A stretch of DNA of 64,000 bases, taken from positions 38,659 to 102,658 of the forward strand of contig NZ_JBHFQG010000012.1 of NCBI RefSeq assembly GCF_041949975.1, written 5' to 3'. The notes beneath the pieces are model-generated. The model saw only the letters and a program-made list of their open reading frames with translations. It had not been told where the DNA came from and ran no database searches. Both the position numbers and the translations under genes were made by a program. The stretch's first letter is position 1. Every line of letters starts with the position of its first letter. Below, piece by piece: positions 35,020 through 43,915 of this stretch. The stretch comes from Alteribacillus sp041949975 (GTDB lineage Bacteria; Bacillota; Bacilli; Bacillales; Marinococcaceae).

Positions 35020-36276
35020 TTATCGTTCCAATTTACATCCCAGTATTTCCACGGCGAGTTTTTCGTAAATGGCATTGGTCCAACCAAACCCTTCCTGCAA
35101 AGGATACCTTCCCGTTGTATTAAGATTGAAGTCGGCGACATTATACTTTTCGTACAACTTTCCTTTTTTTATAAATTGGTCGGTACATAAGTTTATCCAT
35201 CGTTTTGCAATTTCTTTGCTTTCCTCTTCATGTCCATAATTCCTTAATCCCTTTATAACTATCCATTGTAATGGTGCCCACCCATTAGGATAATCCCATT
35301 GAAATGATGTGTAATTCACCGACGTGGCCATTCCTCCTGGCTGCAAAAATAAATGGATATTATTTTTAACCTTTTCTGCCTGATGCTGATCGGCTGCTCC
35401 AGCCCATAAAGGAAAGAATGTAGCCAGGGTAGGGTAAGCATATTGTCTATTCCACACAAAATTAAAATCAAAATACAACCCGTAGTCGTCATTCCATAAA
35501 TATTGATTCATCAACTCTTTTCTTATTTGAGCTCGCTCTTTCCATACCTGTGCTTCATCTGAAACTCCCAGTATATGCACAAAATCACTAAAATCCTTTT
35601 CATATTGATATAACAAGACGTTTAAATCAACCGGTAAAAAATGTCCGCATTCTTTATTGAATCGCCCTGTGTAATCCCAGCCTGATTCAGCTTCTGTTCG
35701 CTCTTGCCAGAATTGGAACGGAATATACATTTCATCAACGTGCAAATAAGCTTCCTCTTCTATCCGGAGCATTTTTTCTAAATCATCAAAGTACCGATTT
35801 AAACCAATTTCCTCACGATAATGAGTCTCGCGATTCATCCAGACATTAAAATATTCTAATTTGGCGATGCGAGATGCATACTTTAACCATTCAACATTGC
35901 CATCCCAAACCTCTTTGATCATTGAAGTTAAAAAAGGTGGCTGTGACCGGCTTAAGTGAGCAACCTCTGAACTGTTAGGAATGATCCCAAAGGTTCTCAT
36001 TTCATAAAGGAAATTGTTAACGATTCCTTTTGCTAAACGGTTCAATTTTGATACTTTTAGACCTAACAGAGTAAAATAACTATCCCAATAAAATAATTGC
36101 TGAAAAACTCCACCAGGTACGACATACGGATGAGGCAAATAAAATAATTGTCCTTTTGTATACGGCGGACTGCTTACTACAAGCTCTTTCCAATAGGAGT
36201 GAATGTATTTCACTGCCTTCTCCACATCGTTGTTCGGACAGCTAATCTTTAATGAAGGGAAATTATTTTTCAACAT
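35020..36276 (-). CDS. alpha,alpha-trehalase (GH37)
   Basis: A 418-residue glycosidase with both trehalase signatures: PGGVFQQLFYWDSYF near the N-terminus and QWDYPNGWAP in the C-terminal third, plus ESGWDYTGRF with a likely catalytic Asp, and the EKYNV block near the end. It hydrolyses trehalose to two glucose units. It has no signal peptide, so the enzyme is cytoplasmic. It is shorter than E. coli TreF (about 550 residues), but the (alpha/alpha)6 barrel motifs are all present. Trehalose is an osmolyte, which would fit a halotolerant host. It is the only gene on the minus strand in this part besides the small HesB-fold gene. Confidence 0.88.
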   Translation of the reverse strand: MLKNNFPSLKISCPNNDVEKAVKYIHSYWKELVVSSPPYTKGQLFYLPHPYVVPGGVFQQLFYWDSYFTLLGLKVSKLNRLAKGIVNNFLYEMRTFGIIPNSSEVAHLSRSQPPFLTSMIKEVWDGNVEWLKYASRIAKLEYFNVWMNRETHYREEIGLNRYFDDLEKMLRIEEEAYLHVDEMYIPFQFWQERTEAESGWDYTGRFNKECGHFLPVDLNVLLYQYEKDFSDFVHILGVSDEAQVWKERAQIRKELMNQYLWNDDYGLYFDFNFVWNRQYAYPTLATFFPLWAGAADQHQAEKVKNNIHLFLQPGGMATSVNYTSFQWDYPNGWAPLQWIVIKGLRNYGHEEESKEIAKRWINLCTDQFIKKGKLYEKYNVADFNLNTTGRYPLQEGFGWTNAIYEKLAVEILGCKLER

Positions 36277-36454
36277 TTCACCGCCCCGTAATTAAAAGTT
36301 AACAGATAGTATGTTTTAAAAGAAATAAGTATTTCCAAGAAACATGTAGGGTATTGGAAAATTTTTTCGTTCTATATACCCTCAAAAAACAGGCATATTC
36401 CTTTCTTGTTTTGGATATTCTTTTAGAGTAATACCTTCAAGGAGGGAAAATAAG

Positions 36455-36637
36455 TTGGTAAGATTTCAAAAAGATCAAAGGCTGTATTCACTGCAGCAAA
36501 TAGAAAAAGCGATCGGCAATGCCGAAAAAGCATTCCAATCGCATGAGGAGCCGGCTCGTCTGCCAGAGGGGAAAACAGCGCTTGAAGAAGCGAAGCAGCA
36601 GCTGCAGCAGGCGTGGGAATATCATTTAAAAAACTAG
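36455..36637 (+). CDS. small hypothetical helical protein
   Basis: A 60-residue soluble, glutamine/glutamate-rich helical protein beginning MVRFQKDQRLYSLQQIEKAI; 13 residues are Ala. The TTG start has an ideal AAGGAGGG at 36439-36446, which makes the gene believable. The pattern of two short helices recalls DUF2564-type proteins of Bacillus, but I cannot claim the match. It converges with the minus-strand gene 10 bases downstream. Confidence 0.6.
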   Translation: MVRFQKDQRLYSLQQIEKAIGNAEKAFQSHEEPARLPEGKTALEEAKQQLQQAWEYHLKN

Positions 36638-36647
36638 TCCTCAATTC

Positions 36648-36950
36648 TTATTTGGGATTGATTACATCATAGATTTTAGGATTTTCATACTGTAAAAAAT
36701 CAATCGTTTTATCATAAGAGATCGTCATACCGTCGAGATACCATTTATCCTGCGGATTGACAAAGAAAGAAATACCTTCTTCCTGAAGCACGTACGCCTC
36801 TGCTTCAGGTTTTTCTTTTGCCACTCCAATAGAAAAGCCGCCAGAGCCAACCCCGCCGATGCGTACAAATAACCTTAAGTGATCGCTTTCCTTTAAATCC
36901 ATTTCCTCTTTATAGTGACGGGCTGCTTCCGGAGTAATCGTTAGATCCAT
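36648..36950 (-). CDS. HesB/YneR-like protein without cysteines
   Basis: A 100-residue HesB/IscA-fold protein. LTITPEAARHYKEEM and the RIGGVGSGGFSIGVA turn correspond to the loop where IscA has its first Cys, but no Cys occurs anywhere in the protein, so it cannot hold an Fe-S cluster in the IscA way. The form matches the YneR/YfhF group of Bacillus. It is useful as a contrast: it is a third member of this fold in the window, next to two with TGA at the same loop. The start is ATG at 36950 with GAGAGGAGAG upstream on the minus strand. Confidence 0.8.
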   Translation of the reverse strand: MDLTITPEAARHYKEEMDLKESDHLRLFVRIGGVGSGGFSIGVAKEKPEAEAYVLQEEGISFFVNPQDKWYLDGMTISYDKTIDFLQYENPKIYDVINPK

Positions 36951-37107
36951 TCTATCTCTCCTCTCTGTTTTTATGTTATAACATGAGGACAGATATGTTT
37001 CAAAAAATCACGATGATAAAGCAGGATAATATTGTTTTATCAAGAAATTATTTCTGTATGCAGTAAACCTAGCAGAACCTTACTACATATAAAGGAGCGA
37101 ATTCTTA

Positions 37108-38619
37108 ATGAATGTAAAGAAAACCGAAGAATTATTTCATGAACATATGAAAAAATTATCTGCTTATGAACAAGCCATTGGATTAATGCATTGGGACGCA
37201 CGCACAGGTGCTCCAAAAAAGGGGGCCGATCGGCGTTCAGAAGTTCTTGGTTACCTTTCGACCGAACTCTTTAAACTGAAAACATCGGAGGAAACTGGAG
37301 AATACGTGCATATGCTTTTAGAAAACGGCGCTGAAGATTCTCTTTCTTCCATAACTATACAAGCTGCAAAAGAATTGAAAAAAGAATATGAACGCTCCAA
37401 AAAAATCCCCGAGGACGAATACAAAGAATACAGCGTGCTAACCTCTAAAGCAGAATCAGTTTGGGAGGAAGCAAAAGAAAACGATGATTTTGAAACATTC
37501 CAGCCCTATCTTGAAAAAATTGTAGATTTCAGCCGGAAATTTGCTGATTACTGGGGCTATAAAAACCATCCATATAACGCTCTGGTTGAAGACTATGAAC
37601 CGGGAATGACTGTCGAAAAGCTTGATGACGTATTCGGCCGTTTAAGAAACGGATTAATCCCGTTAGTAGAAGGGGTTACTTCTTCATCACATAAGCCGGA
37701 GACAAGCTTTTTGTTTGAACATTTTCCAAAAGAAAAACAGCGTGCGTTCAGCTTGGATATTTTAGAACAAATGACGTACGATTTTAAAGCCGGCCGTCTG
37801 GATGAAACGGTACATCCGTTTGCGATTGGATTGAATCCAAACGATGTGCGGGTCACAACCAAATATGATGAAAAGGATTTTCGAACTGCCGTGTTTGGGA
37901 CGATTCATGAAGGAGGCCATGCTCTCTACGAACAAAACCTTTCTCAAGAATTAGAAGGGACCATTCTTTGTGACGGTACTTCCATGGGCATTCATGAATC
38001 TCAGTCATTATTCTACGAAAATTTTGTCGGCCGCAATTATTCCTTTTGGGAAAAGAACTATGAGCTGCTTAAGTCTTATGCAAACGGTCAATTTGATGGC
38101 GTATCGTTGGATCGGTTTTATTCCGCTATCAATGAAGCAAAGCCATCTCTTATCCGCATAGAAGCAGACGAAATGACGTATTCGCTTCATATTATCCTGC
38201 GCTACGAAATGGAAAAAGCTCTTATCAGCGGAGACCTTCAAGTAAAAGATCTGCCGAGGATATGGAATGAAAAAATGGAAGAATACCTTGGTGTCACTCC
38301 CCCTAATAACGGCAAAGGGGTGCTGCAAGATGTACACTGGTCCTTCGGGGCGTTTGGCTATTTTCCATCTTATGCATTAGGCTACATTTATGCAGCTCAA
38401 TTAAAAAATGCCATGCTCAAAGACTTGCCGACGTTCGATGATCAATGCTCAAAAGGTGATCTCTCCCCAATTAAAGAGTGGCTTACCAAAAATGTCCACC
38501 AGCACGGGCGTATGAAAAAACCGGAAGGAATTCTTAAAGATGCAACCGGAGAAGGCGTGAACCCTGACTATTTACTTGCGTATCTAGAAGAAAAATACAA
38601 AGGACTCTATCAATTTTAA
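37108..38619 (+). CDS. ypwA: metallocarboxypeptidase (M32, YpwA-like)
   Basis: A 503-residue M32 carboxypeptidase, the family of Thermus carboxypeptidase Taq and Bacillus YpwA. The zinc site HEGGH is at residues 267-271 in GTIHEGGHALYEQ; the third ligand Glu lies in GIHESQSLFYEN. IRIEADEMTYSLHIILRYE and the C-terminal GYFPSYALGYIYAAQ are typical. It removes C-terminal amino acids from peptides in the cytoplasm. The ATG follows AAAGGAG. A sigma-54 promoter for the next gene starts 16 bases after the stop. Confidence 0.93.
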   Translation: MNVKKTEELFHEHMKKLSAYEQAIGLMHWDARTGAPKKGADRRSEVLGYLSTELFKLKTSEETGEYVHMLLENGAEDSLSSITIQAAKELKKEYERSKKIPEDEYKEYSVLTSKAESVWEEAKENDDFETFQPYLEKIVDFSRKFADYWGYKNHPYNALVEDYEPGMTVEKLDDVFGRLRNGLIPLVEGVTSSSHKPETSFLFEHFPKEKQRAFSLDILEQMTYDFKAGRLDETVHPFAIGLNPNDVRVTTKYDEKDFRTAVFGTIHEGGHALYEQNLSQELEGTILCDGTSMGIHESQSLFYENFVGRNYSFWEKNYELLKSYANGQFDGVSLDRFYSAINEAKPSLIRIEADEMTYSLHIILRYEMEKALISGDLQVKDLPRIWNEKMEEYLGVTPPNNGKGVLQDVHWSFGAFGYFPSYALGYIYAAQLKNAMLKDLPTFDDQCSKGDLSPIKEWLTKNVHQHGRMKKPEGILKDATGEGVNPDYLLAYLEEKYKGLYQF

Positions 38620-38634
38620 AAAAAACGAAAAAAC

Positions 38635-38652
38635 TTGGCATTGTTTTTGCAT
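38635..38652 (+). promoter_or_regulatory. sigma-54 promoter of thiolase gene
   Basis: TTGGCAT-TGTTT-TTGCAT has the invariant GG at -24 and GC at -12 with the correct spacing. It lies 53 bases before the thiolase ATG. Confidence 0.8.
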
Positions 38653-38704
38653 TAACTAATGAAGAGTTCCGACAAAACAATATGCAAGTACAGGAGGTTT
38701 TTTC

Positions 38705-39892
38705 ATGAGAGAAGCAGTTATTGTAAGTGCAGCCAGAACGCCGATCGGAAGCTTTGGCGGTGCGCTGTCCTCTAAATCAGCAGTCGAACTTGGGGTTGCT
38801 GCAGCGAAGGCCGCGATCGACAGAGCCGGCATTCCAGCAGAAGAAGTGGATGAATTGCTCGTAGGGAATATTTTATCTGCAGGTCTTGGCCAGAATGTAG
38901 CAAGACAAATTGCCATTCACAGCGGCCTTCCCGAGAGCACTCCTGCTATGACCATTAATAAGCTGTGCGGCTCAGGCCTTCGTACCGTCAGCATGGCCGC
39001 TCAATTTATCGCATTAGGAGATGCTGAAGTCATATTGGCCGGAGGTACAGAGTCGATGAGTAATGCTCCTTATGTTCTGCCGGGTGCACGCTGGGGAGAA
39101 CGTATGGGAGACGGCAAAATGGTAGACACCATGCTGACAGATGGTTTAATGGATTCGTTCCATAATATCCATATGGGCATGACCGCAGAAAATATCGCCG
39201 AACGGTGGAAATTAACCCGTGAAGAGCAGGATGCATTTGCCTTGAAGAGCCAGCAGCGAGCAGAACAGGCAATACAATCCGGCCTTTTTAATGAAGAAAT
39301 AGTTCCTGTAGAGATACCTCAGCGTAAAGGGGATCCAATTGTCGTCGATACCGATGAATTTCCAAAGCCCGGGATGACTATGGAAAAGCTGAAAAAGTTA
39401 AAACCGGCGTTTAAAAAAGATGGCACCGTAACAGCCGGTAATGCTTCTGGGATCAATGACGGCAGCGCTATGCTTATTATTATGGCCAAGGAAAAGGCAG
39501 AGGAACTCGGCCTAAATCCGCTGGCTTCTATTACATCCTATGGAAATGCTGCTCTCGACCCTAAAATTATGGGATACGGGCCGGTTCCTGCCTCCAAACA
39601 AGCACTAGAACGGGCGGGGCTCTCTATTTCGGATATGGACATAATTGAAGCAAATGAAGCCTTTGCTGCTCAGTCCTTAGCCGTTTTAAAAGACTTAAAG
39701 ATCGATCCAGACCGCGTGAATGTTAATGGCGGCGCGATCGCACTCGGCCATCCAATCGGAGCCTCAGGAGCGAGAGTCCTTGTAACTCTCTTGCACGGGA
39801 TGAAACGAAGAGATGCAGCCCGCGGACTGGCTACATTGTGTATCGGCGGCGGTCAGGGAACCGCTCTTATCGTGAATCGTCATATAAAATAA
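38705..39892 (+). CDS. acetyl-CoA C-acetyltransferase
   Basis: A 395-residue biosynthetic/degradative thiolase. Catalytic residues: Cys88 in NKLCGSGLR, His349 in GGAIALGHPIGASGAR and Cys379 in LCIGGGQG; the NEAFAAQ block is also present. It interconverts two acetyl-CoA and acetoacetyl-CoA. It has its own sigma-54 promoter (38635-38652) and terminator (39897-39937) and is followed by a sigma-54 activator, so it belongs to the same regulon as the CoA-transferase/permease/SDR operon at 42.3 kb, where it would split acetoacetyl-CoA to acetyl-CoA. The ATG follows CAGGAGG. Confidence 0.94.
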   Translation: MREAVIVSAARTPIGSFGGALSSKSAVELGVAAAKAAIDRAGIPAEEVDELLVGNILSAGLGQNVARQIAIHSGLPESTPAMTINKLCGSGLRTVSMAAQFIALGDAEVILAGGTESMSNAPYVLPGARWGERMGDGKMVDTMLTDGLMDSFHNIHMGMTAENIAERWKLTREEQDAFALKSQQRAEQAIQSGLFNEEIVPVEIPQRKGDPIVVDTDEFPKPGMTMEKLKKLKPAFKKDGTVTAGNASGINDGSAMLIIMAKEKAEELGLNPLASITSYGNAALDPKIMGYGPVPASKQALERAGLSISDMDIIEANEAFAAQSLAVLKDLKIDPDRVNVNGGAIALGHPIGASGARVLVTLLHGMKRRDAARGLATLCIGGGQGTALIVNRHIK

Positions 39893-39896
39893 TCGC

Positions 39897-39937
39897 AAAG
39901 GGAGGCTGCCAAGTTTATGCAGTCTTCCTTTTTTTCA
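39897..39937 (+). terminator. rho-independent terminator
   Basis: AGGGAGGCTGC pairs with GCAGTCTTCCT (with G-U pairs) and is followed by a run of seven T. Confidence 0.8.
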
Positions 39938-39988
39938 TTAGTGATATACTATACGTATAGAGATGCTGCTAAACGGAGTTGAGTTTCC

Positions 39989-42031
39989 ATGAATTTACCA
40001 AAACGAGAAGAAATAACCGTGCAAGCCAGCTTGACTATGAAATTTTCCCTCCGCATTCAGGATGCTGCCCGGCAATTAAAAGAACAGGATGCTGAAGAGG
40101 CTGTTATTGTTACAGAACAAGAGGAATATGCTGGCACGATACATAAAGAGGATTTATATGAAACCATTGTCGAGGGTATTTCTCCTGACACACAAATCGG
40201 GAAAATCTGTTCAGCACCTGCAGCCGAGTTATTGTTAAATGAACCTCTCACAAAGGAGGACCTGAGGCGGTCCCGGCTGCCTGTAAGTGATGAAAAAGGG
40301 AGATTTATCGGATTCTTTTCGTTTGAAAAATGGCTTCAATTTATAGAAGAATGTTTTGCCCAACAAAATGACTGCTTCCAAGCCATTTTGCAACAGCTGC
40401 AAGAAGGGATACTAATAATAGATAAAAACAATCAACCTCTCTTTTGGAATACAGTCATAGAAGAATGGAGAGCATTTGGGAAATCGAAAACCGTACATGA
40501 GATTTTTACCGAAAACGAATGGCATCTGTTAAAAAGGTTAGAACCGAAAAAAGAACAAAGCATCACATTAGCAGCACCAGATGCTGCGTTTCATATCACA
40601 AAATACGAGATAATTTATAAAGGAAATCCAGCTCTGCTTTTTACTTTTTTAAAAGACCAGACGTCTTCTGCCTGGCAAAAAACAGGACAGAGGGCAGAAT
40701 CATTAGAAACGATTTATGAATACCTCTATGACGGTATTATTATGGTCGATAATGACGGTTACATCACCATGTTAAGCCAGGAATATGCCGATTTTCTAGA
40801 AGTAAAACTGCAAGATGTGATTGGGCGGCATGTCACAGAAGTTATTGAAAATACGAGAATGCATATCGTCGTACAGACAGGAAAGCCTGAAATAGCTGAT
40901 TTACAACGTATTAAAGGAGACTATATGATTGCCTCTAGAATCCCTATTATTAAAAATGGGGAAATCACAGGGGCTGTCGGAAAAGTATTATTTAAAAATG
41001 TTGGTGGTTTCAATGCGTTGTATAAGCGGATTCATCGTATGGAAAAAGAATTAAAGCAGTACAAAGGAGACTGGCAGGAGCAGCATCAGGCTAAATATCA
41101 ATTTTCTCATATCATTGGCGAAAGCCGGACGATGAAGGATACGAAACAGCTGGCAGAAAAAGCGGCTGACACCGATTCTAATGTTCTGCTTCTCGGTGAA
41201 AGCGGAACAGGAAAAGAGCTGTTTGCTCATGCGATTCATAATGCAAGCTCAAGAGCTCCAGGCAGCTTTGTAAAAGTAAATTGTGCTGCTATCCCGCCGG
41301 AACTGTTAGAAGCCGAGTTGTTTGGTTACGTCGAAGGATCTTTTACTGGGGCAAAGAAAGGCGGGAAAAAAGGAAAATTTGAAGCAGCAGACGGAGGGAC
41401 GATTTTTCTTGATGAAATAGGAGAACTGCCTCTTCATATGCAGGTCAAATTTTTGAGAGTGCTGCAGGAAAAAGAGGTCGAAAAAGTAGGAGCAAATAAT
41501 ACCACTTCGGTAGATGTCCGTATTATAGCCGCTACCAATCGTGACCTAGAAGAAATGGTTGATAAGGGGGAGTTCCGCCTCGATCTATACTACCGCTTAA
41601 ATGTTATAGCTATATCGATCCCGCCGCTGCGTGATCGAGAAGAAGATATTAAAAAATTAACCACCCTTCTGTTAAATAGGATATCAGAACAAATGGGAAA
41701 GCATATACTAGGTATTTCTGATAAAGCAAAATTTATGCTGCTTCAGTACCATTGGCCCGGTAACATTCGTGAACTCGAAAATGTTCTCGAACGAGCTATC
41801 AACCTGGCAGATCCGTATTCTGAACTGCAGCCAGAGCATTTTTCTGAAAAACTAAGATACAATTCATCAGAAAATATAAAACCATTGCATTCCGTTCTTG
41901 AAGAAGCGGAGAAGCTTGCTATATCAAGAGCTTTACAAAAAACAGAAGGAAACAAAAGCAGAGCAGCGTCCTTATTAGGCATCAGCCGCACTGCATTTTA
42001 TGAGAAAATAAAAAAATATTCTTTAGAATAA
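39989..42031 (+). CDS. sigma-54-dependent enhancer-binding activator
   Basis: A 680-residue regulator. Residues 1 to about 125 look like a degenerate CBS pair (AIRL-free, with TVQASLTMKFSLRIQDAAR). Two PAS regions follow (about 130-210, QEGILIIDKNNQPLFWN; about 240-350, YDGIIMVDNDGYITMLS). The AAA+ domain has GESGTGKE at 403-410, the sigma-54 contact loop GSFTGA at 450-455 (Ala to Ser versus the consensus GAFTGA) and Walker B GGTIFLDEIGEL. A Fis-type helix-turn-helix ends the protein (GNKSRAASLLGISRTAFYEK). It lies between two sigma-54 promoters and is their likely activator; the PAS/CBS part would sense a metabolite or CoA/adenylate signal. Confidence 0.93.
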   Translation: MNLPKREEITVQASLTMKFSLRIQDAARQLKEQDAEEAVIVTEQEEYAGTIHKEDLYETIVEGISPDTQIGKICSAPAAELLLNEPLTKEDLRRSRLPVSDEKGRFIGFFSFEKWLQFIEECFAQQNDCFQAILQQLQEGILIIDKNNQPLFWNTVIEEWRAFGKSKTVHEIFTENEWHLLKRLEPKKEQSITLAAPDAAFHITKYEIIYKGNPALLFTFLKDQTSSAWQKTGQRAESLETIYEYLYDGIIMVDNDGYITMLSQEYADFLEVKLQDVIGRHVTEVIENTRMHIVVQTGKPEIADLQRIKGDYMIASRIPIIKNGEITGAVGKVLFKNVGGFNALYKRIHRMEKELKQYKGDWQEQHQAKYQFSHIIGESRTMKDTKQLAEKAADTDSNVLLLGESGTGKELFAHAIHNASSRAPGSFVKVNCAAIPPELLEAELFGYVEGSFTGAKKGGKKGKFEAADGGTIFLDEIGELPLHMQVKFLRVLQEKEVEKVGANNTTSVDVRIIAATNRDLEEMVDKGEFRLDLYYRLNVIAISIPPLRDREEDIKKLTTLLLNRISEQMGKHILGISDKAKFMLLQYHWPGNIRELENVLERAINLADPYSELQPEHFSEKLRYNSSENIKPLHSVLEEAEKLAISRALQKTEGNKSRAASLLGISRTAFYEKIKKYSLE

Positions 42032-42038
42032 AAGGAAG

Positions 42039-42076
42039 GCCCAAATACGAGGTGATTTGTATTTGGGCACTTTTTT
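42039..42076 (+). terminator. rho-independent terminator
   Basis: GCCCAAATAC (42039-42048) pairs with GTATTTGGGC (42059-42068), followed by ACTTTTTTG. Confidence 0.9.
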
Positions 42077-42116
42077 GTTCGGATAGATTAACAACTCTTC
42101 TCGTTCTTTATATGAT

Positions 42117-42134
42117 TGTAAGAGTAAGTTTACA
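42117..42134 (+). promoter_or_regulatory. candidate enhancer site 1
   Basis: TGTAA-N8-TTACA. The same 5-8-5 inverted repeat recurs at 42159, exactly 42 bases (four helical turns) further, 113 bases upstream of the -24 element. Fis-domain activators commonly bind such paired sites. Confidence 0.65.
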
Positions 42135-42141
42135 GTTGTTT

Positions 42142-42155
42142 TGTAAGCGCTCAAA
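42142..42155 (+). promoter_or_regulatory. cre-like site
   Basis: TGTAAGCGCTCAAA matches the cre consensus TGWAANCGNTNWCA except for one base (A for C at position 13). It lies between the two candidate enhancer sites, so CcpA binding would interfere with the activator. Confidence 0.45.
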
Positions 42156-42158
42156 AAA

Positions 42159-42176
42159 TGTAAACCTTTTCTTACA
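42159..42176 (+). promoter_or_regulatory. candidate enhancer site 2
   Basis: TGTAA-N8-TTACA, identical in arms and spacing to the repeat at 42117-42134 and on the same helical face. It lies about 70 bases upstream of the -24 element. Confidence 0.65.
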
Positions 42177-42245
42177 AAAATAATATATTTTTCTTATTAT
42201 CACCCCTCATATTCTCCGAAACCTCCCCTTTACCTTCTTTATTTT

Positions 42246-42264
42246 TTGGCACAGTATTTGCATT
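42246..42264 (+). promoter_or_regulatory. sigma-54 promoter of CoA-transferase operon
   Basis: TTGGCAC-AGTAT-TTGCAT matches the -24/-12 consensus fully. It also shows that the ORF cannot start at 42246; the true ATG is at 42321, behind AAAGGAG. Confidence 0.92.
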
Positions 42265-42320
42265 TTAATATTGCAGCCGTTCATGAAAGCGGATACAAAT
42301 TAATAAAAGGAGTAGAAGCC

Positions 42321-43901
42321 ATGAGCAAAGTAATGAGTGCAAAAGAAGCCGCAGCATTAATTAAAGACGGTTCTACTATTGCTACAGGGGGGTTTGTCGG
42401 AAACGGCCACCCAGAAGAATTAACGAAAGCATTAGAAGAAAGTTTTCTCGATGAAAACAAACCGCAGCACCTAACCGTCGTGTATGCTGCAGGCCAAGGG
42501 GACGGTAAATTAAAAGGACTGAACCACCTCGGTCATGAAAACCTTGTCAAAAAAGTCATAGGAGGACACTGGGGACTTGCTCCGAAGCTGCAAAAGCTTG
42601 CGATTGAAAATAAGATCGAAGCGTATAATCTGCCGCAGGGTGTCATCACTCACCTTTTCCGGGATATTGCCGCCGGAAAACCCGGCACCTTCACTCATGT
42701 CGGCTTAAAAACGTTTGTTGACCCTCGAAATGACGGCGGGAAACTAAATAATTGTACAAAAGAAGATGTCGTAGAGCTGACATCGATTAATGGCCAGGAT
42801 TACTTATTCTACAAAGCTTTTCCTATAGATGTAGCGTTAATTCGCGGCACCTATGCCGATGAAAATGGCAACGCGACCATGGAGAAAGAAGCAGGAACAC
42901 TGGAAATTTTATCTATTGCTCAGGCTGCACGGAATTCAGGCGGTAAAGTGATTCTCCAAGTAGAAAAAGTCGTTGAAAATGGAAGCTTGGATCCCCGCAT
43001 GGCTAAAATACCAGGGATTTATGTAGACGCCATTGTAGAAGCAGCTCCGGAGAATCATATGCAAACCTTTGGGGAGCATTACAATCCAGCCTACAGCGGA
43101 GAAATAAAAACGTCTATTACATCCCTAAGCCGTCTCCCGCTGAATGAACGAAAAATTATTGCCCGCCGTTCTGCGATGGAACTTATGCCAAATGCTATTA
43201 CAAACCTTGGTATTGGAATGCCGGAGGGAGTAGCAATGGTAGCAAACGAAGAAGATATCGGCCAAGAGATGCGCTTAACCGTTGAATCCGGCCCGATTGG
43301 CGGACTACCTGCCGGGGGGTTAAGCTTCGGAGCGGCCACCAACCCAGATATCATCATCGACCAGCCATATCAATTTGACTTCTATGACGGCGGCGGTCTG
43401 GACGTAGCTTTTTTAGGATTGGCACAGCTGGACCGCAATGGAAACGTAAATGTCAGTAAGTTCGGTCCAAAAATTGCCGGAGCAGGCGGCTTTATTAATA
43501 TCTCACAAAACGCGAAAAAAGTGGTGTACTGCGGGACATTTACCGCTGGTGGATTAAACATTGAAATTAAAAATGGTGCTCTTCACATTCTGAAGGAAGG
43601 AAAAATTAACAAGTTCCTTCATGATGTAGAACATATCACATTCAGCGGAGAGTATGCCCTAGAAACTGGGCAGGACGTGTATTACGTAACAGAACGAGCT
43701 GTTTTTAAACTGGTACCGGGCGGGATTGAATTAACAGAATACGCTCCTGGCATTGATGTAGAAAAAGATATTTTCGATCAAATGAGCTTTAAGCCTTCGA
43801 TTTCACCACATTTAAAAGAGATGGATAAGCGGATCTTTAAAGAAGAAAAAATGAATTTATCCGTACAAACAGAGAAAGCGGCTTATCTTGGCTTATCATA
43901 A
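42321..43901 (+). CDS. family I CoA-transferase (fused alpha-beta, propionate/acetate type)
   Basis: A 526-residue fused two-domain CoA-transferase. The alpha half has the GGFVGNGHPEEL oxyanion region; the beta half has the catalytic Glu322 in TVESGPIGGLPAGG and the YDGGGLDVAFLG block. It moves CoA from acetyl- or acetoacetyl-type donors to a free short-chain acid. The start ATG at 42321 (MSKVMSAKEA) follows AAAGGAG and the sigma-54 promoter; any longer reading would include the promoter. It is the first gene of a three-gene operon with a GntP permease and an SDR, which together suggest import, CoA activation and oxidation of a hydroxy or keto acid such as 3-hydroxybutyrate. Confidence 0.9.
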   Translation: MSKVMSAKEAAALIKDGSTIATGGFVGNGHPEELTKALEESFLDENKPQHLTVVYAAGQGDGKLKGLNHLGHENLVKKVIGGHWGLAPKLQKLAIENKIEAYNLPQGVITHLFRDIAAGKPGTFTHVGLKTFVDPRNDGGKLNNCTKEDVVELTSINGQDYLFYKAFPIDVALIRGTYADENGNATMEKEAGTLEILSIAQAARNSGGKVILQVEKVVENGSLDPRMAKIPGIYVDAIVEAAPENHMQTFGEHYNPAYSGEIKTSITSLSRLPLNERKIIARRSAMELMPNAITNLGIGMPEGVAMVANEEDIGQEMRLTVESGPIGGLPAGGLSFGAATNPDIIIDQPYQFDFYDGGGLDVAFLGLAQLDRNGNVNVSKFGPKIAGAGGFINISQNAKKVVYCGTFTAGGLNIEIKNGALHILKEGKINKFLHDVEHITFSGEYALETGQDVYYVTERAVFKLVPGGIELTEYAPGIDVEKDIFDQMSFKPSISPHLKEMDKRIFKEEKMNLSVQTEKAAYLGLS

Positions 43902-43915
43902 AGGGGGAATTTTCA

